A stretch of 64,000 nucleotides of DNA from Posidoniimonas polymericola. Lineage in GTDB: Bacteria > Planctomycetota > Planctomycetia > Pirellulales > Lacipirellulaceae. The DNA lies in contig NZ_SJPO01000002.1 of assembly GCF_007859935.1 (NCBI RefSeq), forward strand, positions 310,001 to 374,000. Reading direction: 5' to 3'. The notes below the pieces were generated by a model that was not told where the DNA came from, searched no databases, and saw only the letters and a list, made by a program, of their open reading frames with translations. The position numbers were made by a program, and so were the translations under genes. Shown here piece after piece: positions 52,330-61,834 of the stretch. Position 1 is the stretch's first letter. The number at the start of each line of letters is the position of its first letter.

Positions 52330-55300
52330 ATGCGTCGGATGTGCAGCAGCGGTGCGTGCCGGCTCGGTTTCGAAACGCTCGAGCCCCGTCGGGTGCTGGC
52401 GGCGGCCAACCTGGTCATCAGCGAGCTCATGGCGACCAACGTCACGACGCTCGCCAGCGGCGATGGAGCGTACGACGACTGGATCGAGATCCACAACGCC
52501 GACAGTGTGGCGGTTAACCTCGGCGACTACTTCCTGTCCGACAACGCCGGCGACCCAACCAGGTGGAGGCTCCCCGCCACGACGCTCCCCAGCGGTGGCT
52601 ACCTGGTGGTGTTCGCCTCGGCGCCGGTCGACTACCTGGGCGCCCCGGTGATCGACAAAGTCGACGGCGCCGGCTATTCCCACACTAGCTTCAAGCTCGA
52701 CTCCGAGGGGGAGGCCCTCACGCTGGCTTACCAGGACCCGGGAACGCACGCGACCGCGGTAGTCGACCAGATCTTCCCGGAGTTTCCCCAACAGTACCCG
52801 GACGTCTCCTACGGCGTGGCGTCCGACACTCAGCTGCGGTACTTCGACACCCCCACGCCGGGCGCCGCCAACGGCGCTGGCTTGCTCGGTGTGGTGGCGG
52901 ACACCCGGTTCAGCGTTGACCGCGGATTCCACGACGCGCCGTTCGAGGTCGTGATCACCTCCGACACGCCCGACGCAGAGATCTATTTCACAACCGACGG
53001 CTCGGCGCCCAGCCCCACCAACGGCGAGCTGTACACCGCCGCGGTGCAGGTCGATCGCACCACCGTGCTCCGGGCGGCCGCCAGCAAGGCCGGCTACCTG
53101 CCGACCAACGTCGACACCCAGACCTACTTGTTCCTCGACAATATTGTCGGCCAGTCGCGTCAGGCGGCCCTCGACGCCGGCTACCCGGGCGTGTGGGAGG
53201 CCGCCAACGGGGACTTCCTCGCCGACTACGGCTTCGACCCGGAAGTGGTCGGCTACTTCGGCGCCGATGGGCAGCCGCTTGGCGGCGACTTGTTCGGTGG
53301 CGCCTACGCGGCCGATTTGCGAGAAGCGTTGCTCTCGGCGCCGACGATCTCGATCGTCATGGACCGGGACGACTTGTTCTTGCAGGACGACTCGGACGTC
53401 GACGGCATCTACATCGACCCGCGTCAGGGACGCAACCCAGAACCGGAAAGGGCGACCTCGGTCGAGTGGATCACGCCCGACGGCGCGACGCGGCTGCAGG
53501 TCGACGCCGGCATCCAGATGCAGGGCGGCGCGTTCCGCTCACAGTTCTTCACCCGCAAGCACTCGTTCCGCCTGGTGTTCAAGGACCAGTACGGACCGAG
53601 CGAGTTAAACTTCCCGCTCTACGGCGACGGCGCCGTCGACCAGTTCAACACACTCGTGCTGAAGGCCACCGCCAACGACGGCTACTCTTGGAACGCGGGG
53701 CAGCAGACCCTGCAGTACGCGCGCGACCAGTTCGGCCACAGCCTGCAGCTGGCGATGGGCCACGCCAGCCCGCACGACGCCTACACCCACCTGTACATCA
53801 ACGGCATGTACTGGGGCGTGTACTCGGTGCAGGAACGGCCCGACGCAGAGTTCGCCGAGAGCTACCTCGGCGTCCACCCCGACGCCTGGGACGCCCTGCA
53901 CGACGACGAGTTCAACAGCGGCGACTCGACCGCGTGGTTCGACATGCTGAACCTCGCGTACCAGGCGGGCGGTTCACTGGCGTCGTACCTGCAGTTGCAG
54001 GGCAGGAACCCCGACGGCACGCCGAACGCCGGCGCCGCGCCGCTGCTGGACGTCGAGAACTACGTCGACTACCTGCTGATCAACGTCTGGGCCGGCAACG
54101 ACGACTGGCCCCACCACAACTTCTGGGCCGGCCGCGATCGGTCGCCGCTCACTACCGAGGGGTTCCAATTCTTCCTCTGGGACTTCGACGGCGTCATGGG
54201 CAACACACGGAAGTGGTCGCCGCTCGACACCCGGACATTCGATCAGGACTTCGGCGGCGCGTTCAACGTCGGGCAGCCCCACCAGTACCTGCAGTGGAAC
54301 CCCGAGTACCAACTGCAGTTCGCCGACCGCGTCCACCGCTATTTCTTCAACGACGGCCTGCTGACGCCCGGCAGCCTGATCGATCGCTACCAGGCGATCA
54401 CCAATCAGGTTCAAGAGATCCTTGTCGCCGAGTCGGCCCGCTGGGGCGATCTGCACGCGTCGTTCCCGCTGACACCCGCCGACTGGCAGGTCGAACGCGA
54501 CTGGCTCCTGAACACCTACCTGCCGCAGCGTTCGTCCTATGTGATGCAGGAGCTGCGCGACTTCGGATTCTACCCCAATGTTGATGCGCCGGAATTCAGC
54601 CAGCACGGCGGCGTCGTGCCGGGGGGCTTTGAGCTGACGATGCAGTCGGCAGGCGGCGCCGTCTACTACACCCTCGACGGCAGCGATCCCCGCCGGCCCG
54701 GCGGCGCCCTCAGCGGCGCGGCGATGCTCTACAGCGGCCAGCCGATCGCGATCAACGCCGGCGTCACGGTCAATGCCCGGGCGCAGCAGTTCGGTGAGTG
54801 GTCGGCGCTCAACCAGGCCGAGTTCTCGCCGGAGGCGGCCGGCGATATTGGCGCCCTCCGTATCACCGAGCTCCAGTACCACCCCGCCGACTTTCCCGTC
54901 GTTCTCGACGACGAGGACCTCGAGTACCTAGAGATACTCAACACCGGCGACGCGGCCGTCAGCCTCGACGGCGTGCAGATTACCGGCTTCGCCAGCCTGC
55001 CGTACGACTTTGAAGCCGGCTTGACCGTGGACGCGGGCGAGCGGATCGTCGTGGCCCGAAACGTAGCAGAGTTCCAGTCATTCTACGGCGCCGAGATCTT
55101 TGTCGCGTCCAGCGGCTATTCCGACCGCAACCTCAGCAACGGGGGCGAGTCCGTGACGCTGCTCGGGCCTGCGGGCCAAGTGATCCACAGCTTCACCTAC
55201 AGCGATGATCCTCCCTGGCCGGCCACGCCCGATGGCCTCGGCCCGTCACTCGAGATCATCGACCCGCTCGGCGATGCGAGCGACCCGGCCAACTGGCGGG

Positions 55301-55854
55301 CGAGCCTGTACTTCTATGGTTCGCCGGGGACTGACGGTCTGCCGCTGCCGGGCGACTACGACCGGAGCGGCGTCGTTGACGACGCCGACCGTGACGCCTG
55401 GCGGGCGGCCTACGGCGCACTCGCAACTACCCCGGGCGACGGCGCCGACGGCAACCGGGACGGCCTCGTGAACGCGGCCGACTACGCCGTGTGGCGCGAC
55501 CACCAGGGAGACTCGACCACGCTCTACGGGACCGTCGCCCCTGCGGCTGCCTCGCCAGGGCCTGCCGCGGTTGAGGCCGCCGAGGCGCCTGCGGCGTACT
55601 TCGCAGCACTCGGAGAAGAGCCGCGGCTGGTTCGCGGCTACGACGTCAACGCGGCCCAGCAGGCGACGTCCGCTTCTCCTGCTCAGGACGACTTGCTGCT
55701 GGCAACGCGCCCGCGGCGGCTACCGCCGCATCGTCCGATCGCCGAACCGCCACGTACCCAGACTACGGACGACAGCGGTGAAGACACCCTGCCGGCTGCC
55801 AAGCCGCTGCGGCCCTGGCTCGGTGTTCGCACGCTGCTATCGGGGCGGCGCTAG
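52330..55854 (+). CDS. giant surface protein: LEPR-XLL, lamin-tail, CotH kinase, dockerin (paralogue)
   Basis: A 1174-residue relative of the divergent neighbour. The N-terminal FETLEPRRVL is the LEPR-XLL motif. The order is lamin-tail 1 (LVISELMATNVTTL, DDWIEIHNADS), chitobiase-like sandwich (EIYFTTDGSAPSPTN), CotH kinase-like domain (NTLVLKATANDGYSW, YINGMYWGVYSVQERP, FFLWDFDGVMGN), sandwich 2 (AVYYTLDGSDPRRPGG), lamin-tail 2 (DLEYLEILNTGDAAVSLDG) and dockerin (GDYDRSGVVDDADRDAW; GNRDGLVNAADYAVW). The tail is shorter and Ala/Pro-rich. GGTGGAG precedes the ATG at 52330. Its TAG overlaps the stop of the convergent lipoprotein gene by 3 bases in CTAG. Confidence 0.9.
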   Translation: MRRMCSSGACRLGFETLEPRRVLAAANLVISELMATNVTTLASGDGAYDDWIEIHNADSVAVNLGDYFLSDNAGDPTRWRLPATTLPSGGYLVVFASAPVDYLGAPVIDKVDGAGYSHTSFKLDSEGEALTLAYQDPGTHATAVVDQIFPEFPQQYPDVSYGVASDTQLRYFDTPTPGAANGAGLLGVVADTRFSVDRGFHDAPFEVVITSDTPDAEIYFTTDGSAPSPTNGELYTAAVQVDRTTVLRAAASKAGYLPTNVDTQTYLFLDNIVGQSRQAALDAGYPGVWEAANGDFLADYGFDPEVVGYFGADGQPLGGDLFGGAYAADLREALLSAPTISIVMDRDDLFLQDDSDVDGIYIDPRQGRNPEPERATSVEWITPDGATRLQVDAGIQMQGGAFRSQFFTRKHSFRLVFKDQYGPSELNFPLYGDGAVDQFNTLVLKATANDGYSWNAGQQTLQYARDQFGHSLQLAMGHASPHDAYTHLYINGMYWGVYSVQERPDAEFAESYLGVHPDAWDALHDDEFNSGDSTAWFDMLNLAYQAGGSLASYLQLQGRNPDGTPNAGAAPLLDVENYVDYLLINVWAGNDDWPHHNFWAGRDRSPLTTEGFQFFLWDFDGVMGNTRKWSPLDTRTFDQDFGGAFNVGQPHQYLQWNPEYQLQFADRVHRYFFNDGLLTPGSLIDRYQAITNQVQEILVAESARWGDLHASFPLTPADWQVERDWLLNTYLPQRSSYVMQELRDFGFYPNVDAPEFSQHGGVVPGGFELTMQSAGGAVYYTLDGSDPRRPGGALSGAAMLYSGQPIAINAGVTVNARAQQFGEWSALNQAEFSPEAAGDIGALRITELQYHPADFPVVLDDEDLEYLEILNTGDAAVSLDGVQITGFASLPYDFEAGLTVDAGERIVVARNVAEFQSFYGAEIFVASSGYSDRNLSNGGESVTLLGPAGQVIHSFTYSDDPPWPATPDGLGPSLEIIDPLGDASDPANWRASLYFYGSPGTDGLPLPGDYDRSGVVDDADRDAWRAAYGALATTPGDGADGNRDGLVNAADYAVWRDHQGDSTTLYGTVAPAAASPGPAAVEAAEAPAAYFAALGEEPRLVRGYDVNAAQQATSASPAQDDLLLATRPRRLPPHRPIAEPPRTQTTDDSGEDTLPAAKPLRPWLGVRTLLSGRR

Positions 55855-56291
55855 AACTCGAGGTTGAAGTCGACTGTCGACTCGCCTTCCCCGATGGTCT
55901 CAACAAGCTGAGTCTGCGTGTTGAACTTCGGCGGGAGGAAGTCGACCAGCTCGTCTTCAGTGGCGGGTGCGCCCGGCTCGGGCGAAAGCTTACGGCCCGT
56001 TCTTCGCTGGCCGATGACAATCACCTTGTAGTCACCGGGTGGCATCTTCTGCGTGACGGTGACGCTGTAGCGGCCCTGATCGATGCCGGCCGAGACCGGC
56101 TTCCGCTTGACTCCCTCCGGTGTGGTTCCGGATTCCGTGGGGGCGAACATAATGGTGCCGAGCTCTACCGGCTGACCATTGGCGGTCACGGCGCCAGAGG
56201 GGATTGCGGTCGGTGGCTCGGCGCAGCCAGCAAGGAGCATTGGCAGCCAAGCCAGCACCAGTCGATATCGTGTCTTGGTTGTCGCGGCCAT
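55851..56291 (-). CDS. lipoprotein with carboxypeptidase-regulatory-like domain
   Basis: A small lipoprotein: the signal peptide ends in the lipobox LLAGC at about residues 19-23. The remaining 120 residues form a transthyretin-like beta-sandwich: SGAVTANGQPVELGTIMFAP, an insert, GRYSVTVTQKMPPGDYKVIV, then ESTVDFNLEF. This is a very common planctomycete architecture, usually encoded just after a DUF1559 gene, as here (2-base gap). The pair is likely cotranscribed and may act together at the cell surface; no function is known. Confidence 0.88.
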   Translation of the reverse strand: MAATTKTRYRLVLAWLPMLLAGCAEPPTAIPSGAVTANGQPVELGTIMFAPTESGTTPEGVKRKPVSAGIDQGRYSVTVTQKMPPGDYKVIVIGQRRTGRKLSPEPGAPATEDELVDFLPPKFNTQTQLVETIGEGESTVDFNLEF

Positions 56292-56293
56292 GG

Positions 56294-57298
56294 CTAGGGC
56301 GCCTCGTACACTTCTTCGCCATTGACAGTCGCGATCGCCTGCCAGACCGCTAAATCGATATCGTCAGAAACGAAGTGTAGGCTGGTGTCGGCGTAGATCG
56401 CGTTCACGCCCCCAACGTGATTGCTGCGGGCAACCTGGTGCCAGCCGCCGCGCCACTGGCTTGTTGTAGGGCGGCACGGCGCTTGCTCTGGAACGGTGAC
56501 GCAATATCTCGTGAAGTCGAACGAAGCCAAGTCGTTAGGGGGCGCGTTGTGCATGTACATCACCGCGGCGCCATAGTGCAAAGCTCCCCGGGTGTCTTCT
56601 CCTGGCACATTGATGATTTCCGCGGCCATGGCGGTCTTGCTGGTGCCGTCGGTAATCTCGCCCATCTTGCGTCCGTGGTTCACCATGAAGGTTCCGATGG
56701 CGCCAAGCGACGAGGTGCTGCTCGCGTAGGGCGGGAAAGGCCACTTCTGCGGCGTTGGCGAGACGCCCGCAGTGCGCTGCTTCGGGTCGGGGTTGTGCAT
56801 GTACACCTGGCCAATGCCTGCGTTCACCCCGTAGGAACCACGAGCGCCGTAGAAGTCATTGATGATGTCCACAGGCTCCAGTGAAGGGCAGCTGAAGGTC
56901 TCAAATTTGATATGGTGAGCTTTGTTGTCGTTGCGCTCACGCTCGGCAAGCGGCACAGTCCAATCGGCCTGGCCGTACGCGGCCGCTTCCTCGACATACT
57001 GCAGGACCTGCGTCACCCAGCTATAAAGGGTCGGGTCGGCCGAGACGTCAAACCGCTGCACCGCGCCAATCGGCAGCCGCTTCTGCGACGACTCGTAGTT
57101 GGCGACCGACAAGCCGATCTGGCGGAGGTTGTTTTGGCAGCTCGAACGCCGGGCCGCTTCGCGTGCGGCCTGCACTGCGGGCAGAAGCAGAGCGATTAAG
57201 ACACCGATGATCGCAATCACGACCAGCAGCTCGACCAGGGTAAATGCGGTCCGGCGTGGCGACTGCGCAGCAGCCGCTTGCTCAAGAGGTAGCGACAT
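56294..57298 (-). CDS. DUF1559 family prepilin-like protein, 334 aa
   Basis: The prepilin-like motif [13 protein letters not shown] lies at residues about 18-30 from the ATG at 57298 ([13 protein letters not shown]), which has GGGAG eight bases upstream; longer in-frame starts at 57313 and 57337 are possible. Here Ala replaces the usual Gly before Phe, so prepilin peptidase processing may differ. Family blocks follow: [34 protein letters not shown], and near the end [13 protein letters not shown], an H-X9-D motif with Thr in place of Gly. Operon with the downstream lipoprotein gene. Confidence 0.92.
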   Translation of the reverse strand: MSLPLEQAAAAQSPRRTAFTLVELLVVIAIIGVLIALLLPAVQAAREAARRSSCQNNLRQIGLSVANYESSQKRLPIGAVQRFDVSADPTLYSWVTQVLQYVEEAAAYGQADWTVPLAERERNDNKAHHIKFETFSCPSLEPVDIINDFYGARGSYGVNAGIGQVYMHNPDPKQRTAGVSPTPQKWPFPPYASSTSSLGAIGTFMVNHGRKMGEITDGTSKTAMAAEIINVPGEDTRGALHYGAAVMYMHNAPPNDLASFDFTRYCVTVPEQAPCRPTTSQWRGGWHQVARSNHVGGVNAIYADTSLHFVSDDIDLAVWQAIATVNGEEVYEAP

Positions 57299-57663
57299 CC
57301 AGGGTTCTCCCATCGCCTGTAGCAAAGGATTCCCCACTCGCGTCTTGCAGACGCAGCCGGTGGCTGAGGTCGTGAGGGGCGCTACGTGCCATGAGGATTC
57401 TATCCACTGTCTGGCAGCGATTTAAATAGCATTGTCAAAAATACCAGGCGAATTGTATTGCTTCCTCATCTCCGCAGCAGTAATAATCGGGCGAGCTGCT
57501 GCTGATGCAGTAGCAGCGAGCGTAGTCTGCGTTGGCAGGCTCAGGAATGGAACGCAGGCCGGAACATACTCCCCATTGGGGGGGGGTGGCTGGGGCGTTC
57601 CTTTTTTTATGCCTGTCTCGGTTTATGCACGCTGAGCCACTTCGATCTTGGGAGATTTGTCTA
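57299..57663. other. divergent intergenic region
   Basis: No gene is supported in this 365-base stretch between the DUF1559 gene and the plus-strand PEP-CTERM gene. It contains a run of nine or more G residues and a T-run near 57580-57610, and an imperfect hairpin around CTGCTGCTGATGCAGTAGCAG. Promoters for both directions must lie here, but no convincing box pair was found. Confidence 0.4.
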
Positions 57664-58479
57664 ATGAGACGGCACGCTTTGATTCCCCTTCTACTCGCGG
57701 CTGCCGCGACCATCGCACTACCGGCCGCCCAGGCGGTGGTGCTCGAGGAGTTCCTCTTCGACGACCCAGGGGGCACCGCGATCGAGGCCGCGGCCAACAA
57801 CGCCGGCACCGGCAACCTGTTTGACGTCGACGCCGATCTAGTCGACGTGAAGACCAACGGCGCCGGGCAGCTCGACGCCTCGCTCAAGGCCAACTTCGAC
57901 TTCGGCACGACCTACGTCGACACCGCCGATTCGCTAACGGGCTCGTACTACGGCCTGATCGATTTCTCCTACGCCTTCGACGAGGCCACCTACACCACGG
58001 GAGAAGACGAAGAAATCCGGATTAGCCTGATCCAATTCGACCCCCGCTCGACCTTTGTCACCGGAGAAATTGAGATCACACGCAACAGCGCGACCGACGC
58101 GGTCATCTTCGGCAACGCCGTAGGGACCGGCGCGGTTGACATCGGCGAAACCGCCCTGCCACTCTCGGGCTCGATCATCGCCATTGTGGCGGCGAACCTG
58201 GACGCGGACCTGATGCAGGTGCACTACTCGCTTGACGGCGGGGCCTCTTTCACGACCCTTACTGGCGGCGAGCTTGACCCCGACCGCGGACTCGGCTCGC
58301 TGCGCCTGACGCTCAACAACGACTTCTCGGACGACGCGGTCCTCATCGACCGAATTGCCCTCTACGACGCCAACCCGTACCCGGGGCTGATCCCAAGCAT
58401 CGAGAACATCCCCGAGCCCTCGGCCGCGTGCCTGGCGTTGGTGATGACCTTGGCCGCCACCCGTCGCCGGCGCGGCTAG
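57664..58479 (+). CDS. PEP-CTERM sorting domain protein, 271 aa
   Basis: The ATG at 57664 has GGGAG upstream and gives a clean signal peptide (RRHALIPLLLAAAATIALPA, cleaved near AAQAVVL). The mature domain starts LEEFLFDDPGGTAIEAAANN, has EEIRISLIQFD and QVHYSLDGGASF, and ends RIALYDANPYPG. The EEFLFDD opening is homologous to both repeat units of the last gene in the window. It ends IPEPSAACLALVMTLAA then TRRRRG, a PEP-CTERM signal. First gene of a plus-strand cluster whose next member starts at 58489 or 58561. Confidence 0.87.
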   Translation: MRRHALIPLLLAAAATIALPAAQAVVLEEFLFDDPGGTAIEAAANNAGTGNLFDVDADLVDVKTNGAGQLDASLKANFDFGTTYVDTADSLTGSYYGLIDFSYAFDEATYTTGEDEEIRISLIQFDPRSTFVTGEIEITRNSATDAVIFGNAVGTGAVDIGETALPLSGSIIAIVAANLDADLMQVHYSLDGGASFTTLTGGELDPDRGLGSLRLTLNNDFSDDAVLIDRIALYDANPYPGLIPSIENIPEPSAACLALVMTLAATRRRRG

Positions 58480-58560
58480 TCTGCTGCGATGAGCAATGCT
58501 GCGATGCGCCGGCGGTGGCCCCGAGGCCGCCGCCGGCCGCGCATCACGAGGTCCCGCCCC

Positions 58561-60273
58561 ATGCACTCACGCCTCCCGTTACGATTGACCTTCGTTGCGC
58601 TGACGCTCTTGCTGAGCGCAGGTCCAAGCCCCTGCGCGGTCGGCAGGGAACTTGTAGTCGCAAAGCGTTTTGCGGTCACCAGTGGCCACCCGGCGGCGTC
58701 GTTCGCCGGATTAAAGGTGCTGCAGAGCGGCGGCAATGTCATCGACGCCGCGGTCACCACCTCGATGGCGATGGGGGTGGCGGCGCCCTGGGGGTCGGGC
58801 CTGGGGGGCAAGCTGGTTATGCTCTACCGCGAGGGCGACACCGGAAAGATTTACTGTGTCGAGGCGCTCAACGCCGCGCCGCAGAAGCTCGACACCGAAA
58901 CCTTCATCAACCTCCCCAGATCGCAGCGACGCCACGGCTACGCGTCGGTTTGCGTGCCGGGGCTGCCGGCCGGGCTCGAGCTGGCCCACCGTCGTTGGGG
59001 CGAACTTTCCTGGGAGGCGGTCGTGACGCCCGCGGCTGAGCTTGCTGAGGCCGGGGTCAACTTCGAACCGGAGATGCAGCCACTCTTTGAGCACAAGACC
59101 GAGCGGTTGAGCCTCAACCCTGCGGCCGCGCAGATGTATTTGTGCGAGAAACAGCTTCCGGCGCTGGGCAAGAAGCTGCGATTCCCCAAGCTGGCCCAGA
59201 CGCTCCGCGAGGTTGCGGCTCACGGGGCCGACGCCTTCTACCGGGGCGATGTCGCCCAGCGGATTGTGAAGGTCGCCCGGTCGAACGGCTCGGCGCTGAC
59301 GCTGGCGGACTTCGAGCAGTACCGGCCGCGCGTCATCGAGCCGTTGGAGCGGCGTTTTGGCGACTACGAGATCGCCACCCCGCCGCCTCCGACTACGGGC
59401 GGGATCACCGTGCTGGCCGCGCTCGGTGCGCTCGAGCAGGTCGATTGGGCCGGCCGCGACCTCCGCGACCTGGAGTCGATCGAGCAGCTCAGCCGGGTGC
59501 TGAACCAGCTCTACCCGCTGGTCGACCGCGGCATCGCGGACCACGTAAAGTCGCTCGATGCGGCCCGCCAGTTGTTGTCGACAGAAGGGATCGAGGCGAT
59601 CCGCAACGAGGCCCTCGCGGTCGGCGCCGCCGCGAGCCGGGTTGGGCAGTCCGCGGGCGACGATCTCGAGGGCACCCTGGACGACACGGCGGACGCCAGC
59701 ACCTCGCACCTCGTGGTCGCCGACTCCGAGGGCAACGTGGCGTGCGTCACCCAGTCGCTCAGCTACCATTTCGGCGCGAGCGTCGTGGCGGCAGACACCG
59801 GCGTGCTCCTCAACAACAGCATGTGCAACTTCAACACCCGCAACCTGGATTCGGTCAACGCGATCGCGCCAGGCAAGCGGCCTCGCAGCACCATCGCGCC
59901 GGTGATCGTCATGCGCGACAACGAGGTCCGGCTCGCGTTTGGCATCCCGGGCGGGCAGCGGATTGCGTCGACGACCGCGCTGATCTTGCTCGACACGCTG
60001 CGCAAGGGCCACAGCCTGTCCGAAGCCTTGATCGACTGGCGTTACCACCTTCGGCGGCCGGTTGAGCCGGGCCAGCCGCACAACCAAATTGACCTCGAGG
60101 AGGGCGCGCCCGAGGACCTGCGGGAGCGGCTTGCCGCGCGTGGCTGGCGGTCCGCGGAGTGGCGATGCGACGGCAGCTACTTCGGCGGCGGGAACGGCGT
60201 CGAGTACCTGCCGGACGGGACGCTGGCGGCGGTCGCCGATCCGCGGCGCACGAACGACGCGATGGGACAGTAG
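58561..60273 (+). CDS. gamma-glutamyltransferase family Ntn hydrolase, altered substrate pocket
   Basis: A secreted member of the GGT fold (570 residues; an in-frame ATG at 58489 is an alternative). A signal peptide (RLPLRLTFVALTLLLSAG) precedes GHPAASFAGLKVLQSGGNVI, the family opening. The maturation site is before Thr381 in ASTSHLVVADSEGN, so the autoprocessing nucleophile is present. Compared by eye with E. coli GGT, the residues that hold glutamate differ: Arg114 aligns with Leu (EALNAAP), Asn411 with Ser, Gln430 with Ser and Asp433 with Asn (LNNSMCNF). It may therefore cleave something other than gamma-glutamyl compounds. Second gene of the cluster, 7 bases before the M14 gene. Confidence 0.88.
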   Translation: MHSRLPLRLTFVALTLLLSAGPSPCAVGRELVVAKRFAVTSGHPAASFAGLKVLQSGGNVIDAAVTTSMAMGVAAPWGSGLGGKLVMLYREGDTGKIYCVEALNAAPQKLDTETFINLPRSQRRHGYASVCVPGLPAGLELAHRRWGELSWEAVVTPAAELAEAGVNFEPEMQPLFEHKTERLSLNPAAAQMYLCEKQLPALGKKLRFPKLAQTLREVAAHGADAFYRGDVAQRIVKVARSNGSALTLADFEQYRPRVIEPLERRFGDYEIATPPPPTTGGITVLAALGALEQVDWAGRDLRDLESIEQLSRVLNQLYPLVDRGIADHVKSLDAARQLLSTEGIEAIRNEALAVGAAASRVGQSAGDDLEGTLDDTADASTSHLVVADSEGNVACVTQSLSYHFGASVVAADTGVLLNNSMCNFNTRNLDSVNAIAPGKRPRSTIAPVIVMRDNEVRLAFGIPGGQRIASTTALILLDTLRKGHSLSEALIDWRYHLRRPVEPGQPHNQIDLEEGAPEDLRERLAARGWRSAEWRCDGSYFGGGNGVEYLPDGTLAAVADPRRTNDAMGQ

Positions 60274-60280
60274 GCAAACG

Positions 60281-61834
60281 ATGGCGGAACGAATCGCAAC
60301 CCGCGGCGCCGTGCGGCGTGGCTCTGCAGCAGGCGTCGCCGCCTTGCTGCTGGCGGCCTCGCGTGCCTGTCTGGCGTTGTCGCTCTCGGCCGATTTTGAC
60401 AGCGCGTCGCTCGACATTGCGGCCTCCGCGGTCATCGGTGGGGACGTCACACTCGTTGGGCGGGACAACTACAACACCGGCGACTGGAAGTGGCTCTATT
60501 TCCGGGCCGACGGCGTGCAGTCGACGTCGCCGGTGTTCTCGATCGGCGACAACTTTGAAACCGGCGCCAGCAGCCTCAATGGCCACGCGATGGTCTACAG
60601 TTACGACCAACAGGACTGGTTCTTCTTCGACAACAACGTTCGCAACGCCGCCAGCGGGACGTTCCGCTTCTGGAACTCCACTCCGTTCGCCCAGGACGGG
60701 GTGTATGTCGCGTACGGCCTGCCCTACCCTGCCGGGCGCGCCGCGTCGCACTCGCTCAGCCTGGCCAGTTCGCCGTGGGTGACCGACCTGCCGTCGTCCG
60801 TGGGTCTGCTAACGGTGGGGCAATCGCCCGGCGGTGTAGATGACCTTGGCCGCGCCATCGCGCCGAGCGACCTGTACGGCTACCGCGTGCACGACCCGTC
60901 TGGGGCGGCAGACCGCGCTACTGTCGTGCTAGCGAGCGGCGTTCACGCAAACGAGACGCTCGGCAACTTCGTGCTCGAGGGCCTGGTCGACTTCTTGATC
61001 GGCGATTCGCTGGAGGCCGCGCTGCTGCGAAAAGCCGCCGATTTCGCCGTCTACCCGCTGGCTAATCCCGACGGGCGCCTGGCCGGATACAATCGGAGCA
61101 CGGTCGCAAACGAGTCGCAGGACCCTAACCGCTACTGGGACTCGCCCTCCTACGGGGGAATCCCAGAGCTACAGACCATCGGTAGCGCAATGCTGGCAGA
61201 CACCGCGGAGTCGGCTGATTACCTGATCGACTTCCATTCCACGGTGAATGGCAAGGCCGGCCACTACGCGTTCGTCCACCCCGATATGCAGTCGGACCCG
61301 CTGTGGCAGAGCTTCCTCCAGCACGAGCCCACGGTCGAGACCCGCAACGCCGTATTGTCCGACGACACGCTGCCCAAGTTCGGCCGCGACGAACTCGGCG
61401 CCGCGTTCTCCATCACCTTTGAGACCGAGTTCCTGGCGGGCGAGAACATCGACCGCTACCTCGCGATCGGCGAGAGTTGGGGACACGCCCTGGCCGAGTC
61501 GTTGGTCGTGTTCGCCGACCTGAATCTCGATGGCGAACTGAGCCGGGCCGACTGGGCGCTGCTGATCGCCGCCGCCGAGACCGACCTCAGCAGCCTCTCG
61601 CCGATCGACGCCTACCTGCACGGCGACCTCGACGGCGACGGCCTTAACAGCATCCAAGACTTTTCGCTATTCAAGAACGCCTACGAAAGCGCGCACGGGC
61701 TGGGATCCCTGGCCAAACTCATCGCGGCGCCCGAGCCGTCAGCCGGCGTGTCGTTTGTCCTGTCCGTGAGCCTCCTTGCCACCACCCGAGTGCCGATCTT
61801 CGACCGGAGCCGAATCCTATGCACCGCAACTTGA
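60281..61834 (+). CDS. M14-type zinc carboxypeptidase with dockerin and PEP-CTERM-like tail
   Basis: A 517-residue exported metallopeptidase. After a signal peptide (RRGSAAGVAALLLAASRACL) there is an N-terminal jelly-roll-like domain, then an M14 fold: the zinc pair GVHANE (HxxE), the YPLANPDGR and DPNRYWDSP substrate motifs, the third zinc ligand in DFHST, and the catalytic Glu in TFETEF. A dockerin-like repeat pair follows (DLNLDGELSRADWALL; DLDGDGLNSIQDFSLF). The tail APEPSAGVSFVLSVSLLATTR resembles a PEP-CTERM signal, with 14 more residues after it. Its last 16 bases overlap the start of the next gene in another frame, so translation is likely coupled. Confidence 0.85.
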   Translation: MAERIATRGAVRRGSAAGVAALLLAASRACLALSLSADFDSASLDIAASAVIGGDVTLVGRDNYNTGDWKWLYFRADGVQSTSPVFSIGDNFETGASSLNGHAMVYSYDQQDWFFFDNNVRNAASGTFRFWNSTPFAQDGVYVAYGLPYPAGRAASHSLSLASSPWVTDLPSSVGLLTVGQSPGGVDDLGRAIAPSDLYGYRVHDPSGAADRATVVLASGVHANETLGNFVLEGLVDFLIGDSLEAALLRKAADFAVYPLANPDGRLAGYNRSTVANESQDPNRYWDSPSYGGIPELQTIGSAMLADTAESADYLIDFHSTVNGKAGHYAFVHPDMQSDPLWQSFLQHEPTVETRNAVLSDDTLPKFGRDELGAAFSITFETEFLAGENIDRYLAIGESWGHALAESLVVFADLNLDGELSRADWALLIAAAETDLSSLSPIDAYLHGDLDGDGLNSIQDFSLFKNAYESAHGLGSLAKLIAAPEPSAGVSFVLSVSLLATTRVPIFDRSRILCTAT

